A stretch of 25,170 bases of DNA from NCBI GenBank assembly GCA_900548725.1, contig URLV01000015.1, positions 1 to 25,170 of the forward strand, given 5' to 3'. The stretch comes from an uncultured Mycoplasmatota bacterium (GTDB lineage: Bacteria; Bacillota_I; Bacilli_A; RF39; UBA660). Within the stretch, counting starts at the first letter, position 1, and the number at the start of each line of letters is the position of its first letter. Below, in pieces: positions 1-7,436 of this stretch. The position numbers and the translations under genes are program-made. The notes beneath the pieces are model-generated. The model did no database searches and had not been told where the DNA came from. It worked only from the letters and a program-made list of their open reading frames with translations.

Positions 1-2
1 TA

Positions 3-68
3 TTATCTGATAAAATTAAATTAAGTGGTGCGGTTGAAATTACAATAAAAAAAAAAGACTTAATTTAG
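3..68 (+). CDS. 3' end of an unidentified protein (partial, starts before the window)
   Basis: An open frame runs from the window edge to a TAG at 66-68 and encodes about 21 residues ending in a lysine-rich tail (KKKDLI). It is read as the C-terminus of a plus-strand gene because it converges on gpsA and its stop codon lies in the loop of a hairpin that would terminate both genes. The residues (SDKIKLSGAVEITIKKK) look like the last strands of a beta protein. No family can be named from so little. It could also be chance coding. Confidence 0.4.
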   Translation, partial: LSDKIKLSGAVEITIKKKDLI

Positions 69-76
69 TCTTTTTT
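47..76. terminator. Bidirectional terminator shared by the partial gene and gpsA
   Basis: The A-rich arm 51-60 (AAAAAAGACT) pairs with 67-76 (AGTCTTTTTT) around a six-base loop. It has a T run in one direction and an A run in the other, so it can serve convergent genes. Both stop codons (TAG at 66-68 on plus, TAA at 65-67 on minus) lie in the hairpin. Confidence 0.65.
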
Positions 77-1042
77 GATTAAGAATTCTGATAATTTTTC
101 AGGTTCTTTTTTATTTATTATTATTTCATAAATCAAATTAATTATTGGCATATTTATTTTCTTTCTTTTTATTAAAGTATAAATAGATTTAAGTGTGTAG
201 TATCCTTCTACTGTATTATTTTTTAAGTAGTCTTCTGCCATAGTATAATTCTTTTTTCCTATTAATATACCATAAGTATAATTTCTAGATTTACTACTTG
301 TTGCCGTTAAAAGTAAATCGCCGACTCCTGCATAGGAAAGTATTGTTTTCTTTTTTCCTCCAAGTCCATATATTAAAGATTTAATATCGTGTAGAGATTC
401 AGTAATTAAAAAACTTCTTGTTGATTCAGTATAACCTAAACCTTCTAAAATACCAGATGCAATTGCAATAACATTTTTAATACTACCACATAATTCTACA
501 CCTATAATATCATTTGATATTCTTAATTTTACTGTATCACTTGCTAATACTCTTTTTATTGCTAGCATAGTTTTATTGTTTTTGCTAGCAATCGTTAAAC
601 CTACAGGTTCTCCTTTAGCCATATCTATAGCGAATGAAGGGCCAGATATTACAGAGACATTTTTTGTTTTTACATATCTTTTAAATACGTCTATAACAAA
701 TTCACAAGTGTTTTGTTCTATACCTTTACTTAGTATACAAAAGTGTTTATTTTTAATATTTAATTTTGATAAATCTTTAGCTACACTGTCAATGAATTTA
801 GCAGCAACCGCTATAAATACAATATTAGTGTTGCTAATTACTTCATTTAAATCATTTGTAAATATAATATTTTCTGGTATTTCTATATTAGGTAATATAT
901 TAGCATTTTTTTTGTTATTGTTTAAGAATTTTGCTTTTTCTTCACTTTCGACCCACATTGTAATACTTTCATTCTTTTTTAAAAGAGCGATACTAACTCC
1001 TAATCCATAAGCCCCTGTTCCTATCATTGCAATTTTTTTCAT
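65..1042 (-). CDS. gpsA: Glycerol-3-phosphate dehydrogenase [NAD(P)+]
   Basis: This cytoplasmic enzyme reduces dihydroxyacetone phosphate to sn-glycerol-3-phosphate, the backbone precursor for membrane phospholipids. At 325 residues it is close to the usual GpsA length. Visible marks are the N-terminal Rossmann glycine motif (MIGTGAYG), the central GSIKNVIAIA segment holding the family's catalytic lysine, and the C-terminal AGVGDLLLT...SRNYTYG signature. The start ATG follows a GAGGA ribosome site that lies inside the end of rarA. The rarA stop TAA abuts this ATG (TAAATG), so the two genes are very likely translationally coupled. The frame is intact and all the key motifs are present. Confidence 0.95.
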   Translation of the reverse strand: MKKIAMIGTGAYGLGVSIALLKKNESITMWVESEEKAKFLNNNKKNANILPNIEIPENIIFTNDLNEVISNTNIVFIAVAAKFIDSVAKDLSKLNIKNKHFCILSKGIEQNTCEFVIDVFKRYVKTKNVSVISGPSFAIDMAKGEPVGLTIASKNNKTMLAIKRVLASDTVKLRISNDIIGVELCGSIKNVIAIASGILEGLGYTESTRSFLITESLHDIKSLIYGLGGKKKTILSYAGVGDLLLTATSSKSRNYTYGILIGKKNYTMAEDYLKNNTVEGYYTLKSIYTLIKRKKINMPIINLIYEIIINKKEPEKLSEFLIKKD

Positions 1043-2236
1043 TTAGTTCCTCATTTCATTATTTATTCTATTTAAATTATTTTCATAATTATTTATTCTA
1101 GGTTTATAATATTTTCTATCTTTAATATTATCAGGTAAATATTGTTGTTTTACCCAATATTTAGGATAGTTATGTGGATATTTATAATCTGGTGAATTAG
1201 TTTTTATATGATTAGGTACATTTCCTGTATTCCCTTTTCTAATATCATTTAATGCTAAATCTAATGCTACATGAGCACTATTACTTTTAGGTGATAATGC
1301 TAGTTCAGTAACGATTACAGAAAGAGGTATTCTTGCTTCTGGAAGTCCTACTAATTCACTTGCACTTATTGCTGCCATTACTTTTGGACCTACACTAGGA
1401 TTTGCTAATCCTATATCTTCATAAGCAATTACACTCATACGTCTATAAATACTATCTAAATCTCCAATTTCAATTAATCTTCCAAGGTAATAAAGTGCTG
1501 CATCAGGATCACTACCTCGTATACTTTTTTGAAATGCACTTAATATATCATAATGTCCATCTTCATTTTTATCGGCAAAAATGATTGGCTTTGAATTAAT
1601 ATTTTTTAATGTATCTACAGTTATTATTTTATCACTTGAACCATAATATGCTAATTCTAAATTATTTAAAGCTGCTCTAAAATCTCCTCCAGAATTATTA
1701 GCAATAACATTAAGTACATCATCTTTTATATTTATATTTTCTAAACTTTCACAAGCTCTTTTTAAACCTTTAATAATATCTTTATTTGATAATTCATGCA
1801 ATTCAAATATTTGACATCTACTTCTAATTGCTGGATTTATTTTATGATATGGATTAGAAGTAGTAAGACCAATAAGTATTATTAAGCCAGTTTCTAAATA
1901 TGGTAAAAGTATATCTTGCTTATCTTTATTCATACGATGTATTTCATCTATTATAACTATCATTTCACCATTCATTTTAGCTTCTTCTATAACTATATTA
2001 AAGTCTTGTATTTTACTTGTTGTAGCATTTAAAAATCTATACTGCATACCAAGTTCATTAACTATTACATTAGCAAGTGTAGTTTTGCCTATACCTGGTT
2101 TACCATAAAATATACAAGAAAACATTTTTTTATTTTTTATTAAATTATATATAATTTTTCCTTCACCAATTAAATGTTCTTGTCCTATAACATCACATAA
2201 TTTTTTAGGTCTAATTTTATTAGCGAGTAATTCCAT
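1043..2236 (-). CDS. rarA: Replication-associated recombination protein A (AAA+ ATPase, MgsA/RarA)
   Basis: This is a clamp-loader-like AAA+ ATPase that acts at stalled replication forks. The protein shows a Walker A motif (GKPGIGKTT), a Walker B (VIIDEIHRM), a conserved SRCQIFEL segment with the arginine-finger region, and the RarA C-terminal tetramerisation domain (ALYYLGRLIEIGDLDSIYRR, then YEDIGLANP). The frame is open back to 2287. I place the start at 2236 because MELLANKIRPKKL matches the usual N-terminus of the family and the upstream 17 residues look unlike it; this gives 397 residues, a normal length. The ribosome site for this start is weak (GAAAGTG). The gene lies head-to-tail with gpsA. 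Confidence 0.93.
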   Translation of the reverse strand: MELLANKIRPKKLCDVIGQEHLIGEGKIIYNLIKNKKMFSCIFYGKPGIGKTTLANVIVNELGMQYRFLNATTSKIQDFNIVIEEAKMNGEMIVIIDEIHRMNKDKQDILLPYLETGLIILIGLTTSNPYHKINPAIRSRCQIFELHELSNKDIIKGLKRACESLENINIKDDVLNVIANNSGGDFRAALNNLELAYYGSSDKIITVDTLKNINSKPIIFADKNEDGHYDILSAFQKSIRGSDPDAALYYLGRLIEIGDLDSIYRRMSVIAYEDIGLANPSVGPKVMAAISASELVGLPEARIPLSVIVTELALSPKSNSAHVALDLALNDIRKGNTGNVPNHIKTNSPDYKYPHNYPKYWVKQQYLPDNIKDRKYYKPRINNYENNLNRINNEMRN

Positions 2237-2349
2237 ATAATCACACTTTCTATATATAATTTTACCAACTTTATGATTAAAAGTCATTCTTTTATTTTAC
2301 TTTATGTAAAATTATATTAATTTTTGTATATTAGTATTGCATTAATAAA

Positions 2350-2440
2350 TGTTTCTCACTTCTAGGTGGTGCGAGCAATAAATAATCTCGGTCGTCAATG
2401 TATGAAAACCTTTTTACAAGATAAGGTTTTCTTTTTTTTA
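2350..2440 (+). ncRNA. T-box-like / structured RNA element ending in an intrinsic terminator
   Basis: The gene-free stretch 2237-2550 contains TTCTAGGTGGTGCGAG at 2360-2375. This resembles the T-box antiterminator core (AGGGTGGTACCGCG) with ACC missing. A CTCGGTCGTC follows at 2387-2396, where its CTCG can pair with the upstream CGAG. Then comes a clear intrinsic terminator: AAAACCTT at 2405-2412 pairs with AAGGTTTT at 2423-2430, followed by CTTTTTTTT. T-box leaders precede aminoacyl-tRNA synthetase or amino-acid genes, but the next gene here is a Xer recombinase with its own promoter beyond the terminator. I could not recognise a T-box stem I (AGTA/GNTG loops) upstream. It may be a T-box remnant, a short small RNA or a different structured RNA. 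The terminator is much surer than the RNA class. Confidence 0.4.
2405..2439 (+). terminator. Intrinsic terminator upstream of the xer gene
   Basis: Eight-base-pair stem AAAACCTT/AAGGTTTT with a ten-base loop, followed by CTTTTTTTT. It ends whatever transcript crosses the T-box-like element and insulates the xer promoter at 2493-2521. Confidence 0.75.
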
Positions 2441-2492
2441 TAAAATAAAAGAACAAATGTTACATGAATTAAATTATGATAATTAAATATTA

Positions 2493-2521
2493 TTGTTTTA
2501 AAAATGTAGTTTTGTTATAAT
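2493..2521 (+). promoter_or_regulatory. Sigma-A-type promoter of the xer gene
   Basis: TTGTTT at 2493-2498, a 17-base spacer and TATAAT at 2516-2521, with an upstream TGT that makes an extended -10. The expected transcription start is around 2528, only about 20 bases before the start codon. Confidence 0.7.
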
Positions 2522-2550
2522 TTTATTGTAATAGAGAAGTGGATGATGTT

Positions 2551-3417
2551 ATGAATGATGAATATATAAATAATTTTTTATTATATTTGGAAATGGATTT
2601 AAATTATTCTAAAAATACTATTAATACTTATTTAAATGCATTAAATCATTTAAATGATGAGATAAAGAAAGATATTTTAAAACTTACAAGTAAGGATATA
2701 GAAAACTTTATATCAGAGTTAGAACTAGAATCTAGTAGTATTTCTAATTATTTGAGTGCTTATAAGACATTTTATAATTATTATATTAAGATAGGTCAGA
2801 TAAGCATTAATCCTATTGATAAAGTAGATACTCCTAAACTATCTAAACATCTGCCTACTTATTTGAATGTGGAAGAAGTTGATAAACTTTTAGATATTGA
2901 AATTAAAGATGCTTTTAGTGCTAGGAATAAGTCTATTCTTGAACTTTTATATGCTACAGGACTTAGAATTAGTGAACTTATAAATTTAGAGTTTAAAAAT
3001 ATTGATTTAAATGATTGTATAGTTAGAATAATGGGGAAGGGTAGTAAAGAAAGAATAGTTCCAATAAATGACTTAGCTATAAAATATTTAAAAATATATG
3101 TTAAAGATTATAGATATAAACTAGTAAAAACGGAACAAAACAATTACGTTTATTTAAATAATCATGGGAAAAAAATGACTAGGCAAGGTGTTTTTAAAAT
3201 GATTAAAAAAAGAACTTTAGAAACTGGTATAAAAAAAGATGTATCACCTCATACATTAAGACACAGTATAGCAACTCATATGCTAGAAAATGGCGCAGAT
3301 TTAAGAATAATACAAGAATTTTTAGGCCATGAAAGTATTGGTACTACACAAATATATACTCATTTAACTAATCAAAAATTAAAAAAAGATTATATGGAAT
3401 ATTTTCCAAGAAACTAA
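2551..3417 (+). CDS. xerD: Tyrosine recombinase XerC/XerD-type
   Basis: This site-specific recombinase is expected to resolve chromosome dimers at dif, together with FtsK (encoded later in this window). It has an N-terminal SAM-like core-binding domain (residues ~1-85) and a C-terminal catalytic domain with the full active set: Arg139 (ATGLRISEL), Lys163 (GKGSKERIVPI), His234/Arg237 (SPHTLRHS), His260 (LGHES) and nucleophile Tyr269 (TQIYTHL). At 288 residues it has the normal Xer length. The frame can begin at GTG 2539, but the ATG at 2551 fits better with the ribosome site GAGAAGTGG at 2534-2542 and with the usual Xer N-terminus. Whether it is the XerC or XerD paralogue cannot be settled from one sequence. 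Nothing around it suggests an integrative element. Confidence 0.92.
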   Translation: MNDEYINNFLLYLEMDLNYSKNTINTYLNALNHLNDEIKKDILKLTSKDIENFISELELESSSISNYLSAYKTFYNYYIKIGQISINPIDKVDTPKLSKHLPTYLNVEEVDKLLDIEIKDAFSARNKSILELLYATGLRISELINLEFKNIDLNDCIVRIMGKGSKERIVPINDLAIKYLKIYVKDYRYKLVKTEQNNYVYLNNHGKKMTRQGVFKMIKKRTLETGIKKDVSPHTLRHSIATHMLENGADLRIIQEFLGHESIGTTQIYTHLTNQKLKKDYMEYFPRN

Positions 3418-3472
3418 TCTTTTTTTTCTTGATATTTTAATAATATATGATATTATATTTAATACAAAATTA

Positions 3473-3502
3473 GAAAAAAGAACTATTAATGATCAATAGT
3501 CC
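3473..3502 (-). terminator. Terminator of the CxxC mini-protein gene
   Basis: On the minus strand GGACTATT (3495-3502) pairs with AATAGTTC (3480-3487), with one G-T pair, and is followed by TTTTTTCT. It lies about 25 bases after the mini-protein stop codon. Confidence 0.7.
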
Positions 3503-3526
3503 TTTAGGAATTTAACTAGAGTTTAA

Positions 3527-3640
3527 TTAACGAGCGCTATTTTTTGAAGATTTAGCATTACTTCTAGCTCTTTCGTTATTTTTACAACTTGAACATTTTT
3601 CAGTTTCTCTAGCTTTATTTCTAGCATTATTTTTAGCCAT
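3527..3640 (-). CDS. 37-residue basic CxxC mini-protein, function unknown
   Basis: A 37-residue frame starts MAKNNARNKARETEK, continues with CSSC, and ends in an Asn/Ala/Arg/Ser-rich tail (KSSKNSAR). It is strongly basic, carries one CxxC pair, has no hydrophobic segment, and so is probably soluble and mostly disordered. Support for a real gene is a strong ribosome site (GGGAGG) nine bases before the ATG, a clean intrinsic terminator at 3473-3502, and isolation from other genes. The composition (N, K, R, A, S) recalls small nucleic-acid-binding or spore-core proteins, but I recognise no family. The CxxC could bind a metal as a dimer or be redox-active; both are guesses. The gene is divergent from the kinase-fold gene. 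Confidence 0.6.
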   Translation of the reverse strand: MAKNNARNKARETEKCSSCKNNERARSNAKSSKNSAR

Positions 3641-3682
3641 AAATTTAATTACCTCCCACTATTATTATGTTACTACTGCTAT

Positions 3683-3692
3683 ATTATATAAT
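3683..3692. promoter_or_regulatory. Overlapping divergent -10 elements
   Basis: TATAAT occurs on both strands in the palindromic ATTATATAAT at 3683-3692, between the divergent mini-protein and kinase-fold genes. The matching -35 boxes are weak on both sides (TTATTA-like on plus, TTTATA-like on minus), so this is a tentative promoter pair. Confidence 0.35.
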
Positions 3693-3722
3693 GGTAATTA
3701 TTGGCTATAAAAAGGAGAGTTT

Positions 3723-4382
3723 ATGAAAATAAAAAACATAAAAAAATTAGATAAAAAATATAAAATATTTAATGATGAAGGTGGTACATCTACTATATAT
3801 TCAGATAATAATCAATTATTATATAAAATATTTTGTAATTACAGAGATGTATTTTTCGAAAAAAGATTGGAAAAAATGTCTAAATTAAATACTTCTTTTT
3901 TTGCAGTACCCATTGAAAATATATATTTAAAAAATAAACTTATAGGATATATTATGTACAAAAAAGATGGTGTAACTTTTGAAAAACTTAATTTAAATAC
4001 ATTAATTGAAGATTTGTTAAATAGTTTTCTTAAATTAGAAGATGATTTAAAGATTTTATCTCTAAATAACATAAGAATATTAGATTTACATGATGGAAAT
4101 ATTTTATTTGATAGTATAAAAAAAGAAATAAATATTATTGATACTGATGAATATGGTACTTTGTATACTTATGAAGATTTATATAATGTTAATATTAGAA
4201 GTATTGCTATATTATTACTTGATTATTTAAATTTAAAAAAATATAATATTGATTCTAATAATATTGATAGTATTAAAACATTAATTACAAATATAAAACA
4301 ATTAATTTATATTTTAGAAGAAATAAACAAAAAAGAAATTAATAGAGTAGGAGATATAAAAGCTTTAAGTAAAGTTTTATAA
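3723..4382 (+). CDS. Small protein-kinase-fold (APH/LPS-kinase-like) phosphotransferase, substrate unknown
   Basis: The 219-residue protein has the ordered motifs of a kinase fold: a glycine-rich loop (EGGTSTIY, residues 19-26), a beta-3 lysine (LLYKIF, Lys35), a hinge-like YIMYKKDG, a catalytic loop DLHDGNILF with Asp121 and Asn126, and a metal-binding IIDTDEY (Asp140/Asp142) in place of DFG. These suggest an active ATP-dependent phosphotransferase of the atypical aminoglycoside/lipopolysaccharide-kinase type. It lacks a long C-lobe and is shorter than most kinases. There is no signal peptide or membrane segment. The start has a good ribosome site (AAAAGGAG). The ZIP transporter gene follows by 41 bases on the same strand, so the two probably share a transcript. 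The substrate cannot be predicted. Confidence 0.7.
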   Translation: MKIKNIKKLDKKYKIFNDEGGTSTIYSDNNQLLYKIFCNYRDVFFEKRLEKMSKLNTSFFAVPIENIYLKNKLIGYIMYKKDGVTFEKLNLNTLIEDLLNSFLKLEDDLKILSLNNIRILDLHDGNILFDSIKKEINIIDTDEYGTLYTYEDLYNVNIRSIAILLLDYLNLKKYNIDSNNIDSIKTLITNIKQLIYILEEINKKEINRVGDIKALSKVL

Positions 4383-4423
4383 TTAATTTTAGATATATTT
4401 CATATAATTAATTGTGATTATAT

Positions 4424-5179
4424 ATGAATAATTTTTATTACGCTTTTTTAATAAGTACTATTGCTGGTTTATCTACTATGTTAGGTTGTTTATTTATCTT
4501 TATTAGAGTAAAAAATATTAATAGATTTTTAAGTATTAGTTTAAGTTTTAGTGCAATAGTCATGATGCTTATAAGTACTTTTGATTTAATCCCCCATTCT
4601 TTTTTCTATTTATTATTAAAACATAAATTTAATGGTTTAATATTATCATTTATAATATTTATTATTGGAATTTTATTAATTAAATTTTCTAATTATATTA
4701 TTAATAGGTTAGAAGAGAAGGGGAGTAGTCTTTATAAATTAGGAATAATAAGTGCAATAGTATTAATGTTACATAATATACCAGAAGGAATTATAACTTT
4801 TCTCACGAGTTCAAATGATTTAAAATTGGGTTTAAAAGTTGCCATTGCAATAACGCTACATAATATACCAGAAGGTATATGTATTGGAGTTCCAATCTAC
4901 TACTCTACTCACAAAGTAGGGAAGGCAATTAAAACTACTCTAATAAGTGGTTTATCAGAACCGTTAGGAGCAATATTAGCTTATCTATTTTTATATAAGT
5001 ATATTAATAATACAATATTAAATATAATTTTCATATTAGTTGCTGGTATAATGATTAGTTTAGCAATAAATGATATTTTAAAAGAATCGTTAAAATATTC
5101 GAATAAAAATAATAAATATATTTATGTAGGTTTTATTATAGGAATAATATTTTTTGTAATAAGTTTATTGTTTACTTAA
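4424..5179 (+). CDS. zupT: ZIP-family divalent metal transporter (ZupT-like)
   Basis: This integral membrane protein of 251 residues should import zinc or another divalent metal. About eight hydrophobic helices are visible. The family signatures are both present: HNIPEG in one helix (MLHNIPEGIITF) repeated in the next (TLHNIPEGICIG), then SEPLGA. The paired HNxPEG helices form the ZIP binuclear metal site. The size and helix order match bacterial ZupT. The start ATG has only a GTGAT-type ribosome site. It lies 41 bases after the kinase-fold gene and is closed by a strong terminator at 5204-5236. Metal specificity cannot be told from sequence. Confidence 0.88.
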   Translation: MNNFYYAFLISTIAGLSTMLGCLFIFIRVKNINRFLSISLSFSAIVMMLISTFDLIPHSFFYLLLKHKFNGLILSFIIFIIGILLIKFSNYIINRLEEKGSSLYKLGIISAIVLMLHNIPEGIITFLTSSNDLKLGLKVAIAITLHNIPEGICIGVPIYYSTHKVGKAIKTTLISGLSEPLGAILAYLFLYKYINNTILNIIFILVAGIMISLAINDILKESLKYSNKNNKYIYVGFIIGIIFFVISLLFT

Positions 5180-5203
5180 TTGAAAAAAGTATATTAAAAT
5201 AAA

Positions 5204-5236
5204 AAAACAATACTTAGATTGATAGAGTATTGTTTT
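5204..5236. terminator. Strong terminator after the ZIP transporter
   Basis: AAAACAATACT (5204-5214) pairs perfectly with AGTATTGTTTT (5226-5236) around an 11-base loop. The A tract before it also makes it work for transcripts arriving from the minus-strand gene at 5406. The stretch 5237-5405 that follows holds nothing else I can identify. Confidence 0.8.
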
Positions 5237-5405
5237 CTTATATGATTTAATAAAGTAATAAAGAGTTAATTTCTAATAATAGATAATTATATTATTTGTA
5301 GAATAATTGTTAGATTATCAACTAATCATATTTTAGACTAAAATATAGAAGTTAACATAATATATATTATATGAAGTTTAAGATAAAACTAATTTGGATA
5401 GAGAA

Positions 5406-6170
5406 TTATACACCTCTTGATTGTATTTCAGCAATCTTTTCAAAAACTTCTGCAGCATTTGATGCATTTATTTCGTTGTACCCAAGTTCTCTTAATGCTT
5501 GTATTCTAACTGTATTTAGTTGTTGTGTTCTAGATAATTTTTCTTCGTTACGTGCTTCAATTTCTTGAACGAATCTATCGCGAGATACTATTACCTTACT
5601 TTTTGAAGCTCCCCCACTATTATAAAGAGTGAAAGCGGAGTGGATTATACCTTCAAACATAAATTGTTTATCTTCATTAAAAGCAAATTCATTTGGTTTA
5701 GTAAATCCAGTTGCCTTACTAACATATCCTAATAAATATTTAAATTCAGGAATATTGTCAACTGATTGTAATAAATGATATAGATATTCTATAACATAAT
5801 AATTTTCCTCAGAATAAGTTTCTGATAATTTTTCTTTTAATAAAAATGTAAAATCTGATAATAGTGTTGCGCTTTTTTTATTTAATCCTTTTATATCAAT
5901 TAAATCAAAATTTAATCTATTCGTATTAGTTAATCTTTCTTCAACAGCTTCCATATAATCAGCATTAACCTTTATTTTATTTATAGTTTCATTGCTACCA
6001 TCTTCTATATTTAATAATTTATATAATAAAATTCTTTTTTCTTTTGGCCATTTATCAATACTATCTAATTCTAGATAATTATATACCATTTGTCTTGATA
6101 CTCCTAAATATTTAGCTAGTTTAACTTTTGATATACCTAAGTTATTTAATAATTCTTTTATTTCTTCCAT
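5406..6170 (-). CDS. Helix-turn-helix protein of unknown function
   Basis: The 254-residue protein starts with a helix-turn-helix of XRE/MerR-like look (GISKVKLAKYLGVSRQMVYN, residues ~12-31), which is probably the DNA-binding part. The remaining ~200 residues are charged and helical. A patch with FTLYNSGGASKSKVIV lies before a C-terminal helix-rich tail (LSRTQQLNTVRIQALRELGY). I do not recognise the large C-terminal part. There is no membrane segment. Expression is from a near-consensus promoter (6205-6234) whose -35 box is covered by a 14-base palindrome, which would suit self-repression. The ribosome site is AGTAGGG. A single-gene unit is likely, because a terminator of mnmA lies directly upstream. 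Confidence 0.75.
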   Translation of the reverse strand: MEEIKELLNNLGISKVKLAKYLGVSRQMVYNYLELDSIDKWPKEKRILLYKLLNIEDGSNETINKIKVNADYMEAVEERLTNTNRLNFDLIDIKGLNKKSATLLSDFTFLLKEKLSETYSEENYYVIEYLYHLLQSVDNIPEFKYLLGYVSKATGFTKPNEFAFNEDKQFMFEGIIHSAFTLYNSGGASKSKVIVSRDRFVQEIEARNEEKLSRTQQLNTVRIQALRELGYNEINASNAAEVFEKIAEIQSRGV

Positions 6171-6204
6171 GTTATCCCTACTCTCTTATGTTCTTTACAT
6201 ATTA

Positions 6205-6234
6205 ATTGTAGCCCATTAGACACTTAATTGTCAA
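6205..6234 (-). promoter_or_regulatory. Promoter of the helix-turn-helix gene
   Basis: On the minus strand TTGACA (6229-6234) is followed by an 18-base spacer and TACAAT (6205-6210). The start codon is about 34 bases downstream. The -35 box lies within 20 bases of the mnmA terminator. Confidence 0.75.
6219..6232. promoter_or_regulatory. Candidate operator palindrome on the -35 box
   Basis: GACACTTAATTGTC is a 14-base inverted repeat with a single mismatched pair (GACA arms, TTAA centre). It overlaps the -35 element of the helix-turn-helix gene. A repressor bound here would block polymerase, and the encoded protein is the obvious candidate; this is an inference. Confidence 0.45.
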
Positions 6235-6242
6235 GTAAAAGT

Positions 6243-6271
6243 AAAGAAAAAGAAGATAAAATTATATCTTC
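6243..6271 (-). terminator. Terminator of mnmA
   Basis: On the minus strand GAAGATA (6265-6271) pairs with TATCTTC (6252-6258) around a six-base loop and is followed by TTTTTCTTT. It lies ten bases after the mnmA stop. Confidence 0.7.
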
Positions 6272-6280
6272 AATTACATT

Positions 6281-7387
6281 TTATAAATACCATAATTTTT
6301 TATCATTTTTTCTAACTTCTTTTATTATTCCACTACCTAAACATTCTCTTCCTAAATATAATACACATGCTTGACCTGGAGTAACGGCAGGAACGCCACT
6401 AGGATATCTAACTAATATTTCATTATTATCTAAATATTCTAAAGAAACTTCGAAATCTGGGCCTCTGTACCTAAATTTTGCTGTACAAAATGTTGGATGT
6501 TTTGATGAAATGAAATTTATATTATCAATTATACAAGAATCACTATAAAGAGTTTCTGGATCGTCTCCAAATGCTACATACAAGATGTTATCTTTAACGT
6601 TTTTTCCTACTACAAAGTGTTTTTCAGGATTTCCACTTATCCCAACATTTCTTCTTTGACCTATTGTATAATTCATTAGCCCTGTATGTCTTCCAATAAC
6701 TTCTTTTGTATCGACATCAATTATATCGCCTGGATTTGGTTTTAAATAATTTTGTATAAATTTTTGATAATTTCTTTCACCTATAAAACATATTCCTGTA
6801 GAATCTTTCTTTTTAGCAGTTGAAAGACCAATTTTTTCAGCAATTTCACGTACTTCTGGTTTAGTTATTTCACCTAATGGAAAAATAACGTTTTTTAGTT
6901 GATTAGCACTTACTTGTGCTAAAAAATATGTCTGATCTTTATTTAAATCTTTAGCTCTTAAAAGTTTATTTCCTTCAATTTTAGCATAATGACCTGTTGC
7001 AATATAATCTGCGCCTAATCTTTTAGCTTCTTTAATAAATAAATCAAACTTAATATACTTATTACACATTAAGTCTGGATTAGGAGTTCTACCAAGCTTT
7101 AATTCATTTAGAAAATAAGTAAAGACATTATCCCAATATTCTTTAATAAAATCTATTCTATGTAATTCTATTCCTAATTTATTACATACTTCTAAAGCAT
7201 CATTATAATCTTGTTCTTGAGGACATATATTATTATTTAAAGTAGGATTTCCATTAATATCATTATTAATCATACTATCCCAGTTACGCATGAATAATCC
7301 TATAACCTCATAACCTTCTTTTTGAAGTAGGTAAGCAGCTACTGAGCTGTCTACTCCACCACTCATTCCAATTACTACTTTTGACAT
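6281..7387 (-). CDS. mnmA: tRNA-specific 2-thiouridylase
   Basis: MnmA puts sulfur on carbon 2 of the wobble uridine (U34) of Lys, Glu and Gln tRNAs, using ATP and persulfide sulfur. The 368-residue protein has the PP-loop (GMSGGVDSS, residues 7-15), the first catalytic cysteine in PDLMCNKYIKF (Cys108), the second in DSTGICFIGERN (Cys200), and the central GHYA and QTYFLAQV motifs. The length is normal. The ribosome site is GGTGAT, five bases before the ATG. Together with miaA at the other end of the window it covers two wobble/anticodon-loop modifications. The spoIIM-like gene ends 49 bases upstream on the same strand. Confidence 0.96.
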   Translation of the reverse strand: MSKVVIGMSGGVDSSVAAYLLQKEGYEVIGLFMRNWDSMINNDINGNPTLNNNICPQEQDYNDALEVCNKLGIELHRIDFIKEYWDNVFTYFLNELKLGRTPNPDLMCNKYIKFDLFIKEAKRLGADYIATGHYAKIEGNKLLRAKDLNKDQTYFLAQVSANQLKNVIFPLGEITKPEVREIAEKIGLSTAKKKDSTGICFIGERNYQKFIQNYLKPNPGDIIDVDTKEVIGRHTGLMNYTIGQRRNVGISGNPEKHFVVGKNVKDNILYVAFGDDPETLYSDSCIIDNINFISSKHPTFCTAKFRYRGPDFEVSLEYLDNNEILVRYPSGVPAVTPGQACVLYLGRECLGSGIIKEVRKNDKKLWYL

Positions 7388-7436
7388 CTAAATCACCAAA
7401 GATATTGTACTAAATTTTTCTAATTTTGTAAATTAA

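Noticed and set aside
2290..2440. 6S RNA next to rarA
   Set aside because: 6S RNA is found near rarA in some Firmicutes, and GGTG-GAGC...CTCGGTC is faintly similar, but the element is too short before its terminator and the long closing stem with a central bubble is not visible.
2551..3417. Phage or transposon integrase marking a mobile element
   Set aside because: The protein has normal Xer length and motifs, and no cargo, direct repeats or phage genes surround it. Its neighbours are core genes.
3418..3470. Terminator of the xer gene
   Set aside because: AAGAAA/TTTCTT around the stop codon and an ATAATAT/ATATTAT pair are very weak A-T stems; I do not count them as a clear terminator.
5237..5405. 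A gene or RNA in the gap after the ZIP transporter
   Set aside because: No frame with a ribosome site, no hairpin other than the terminator, and only A/T-rich sequence.
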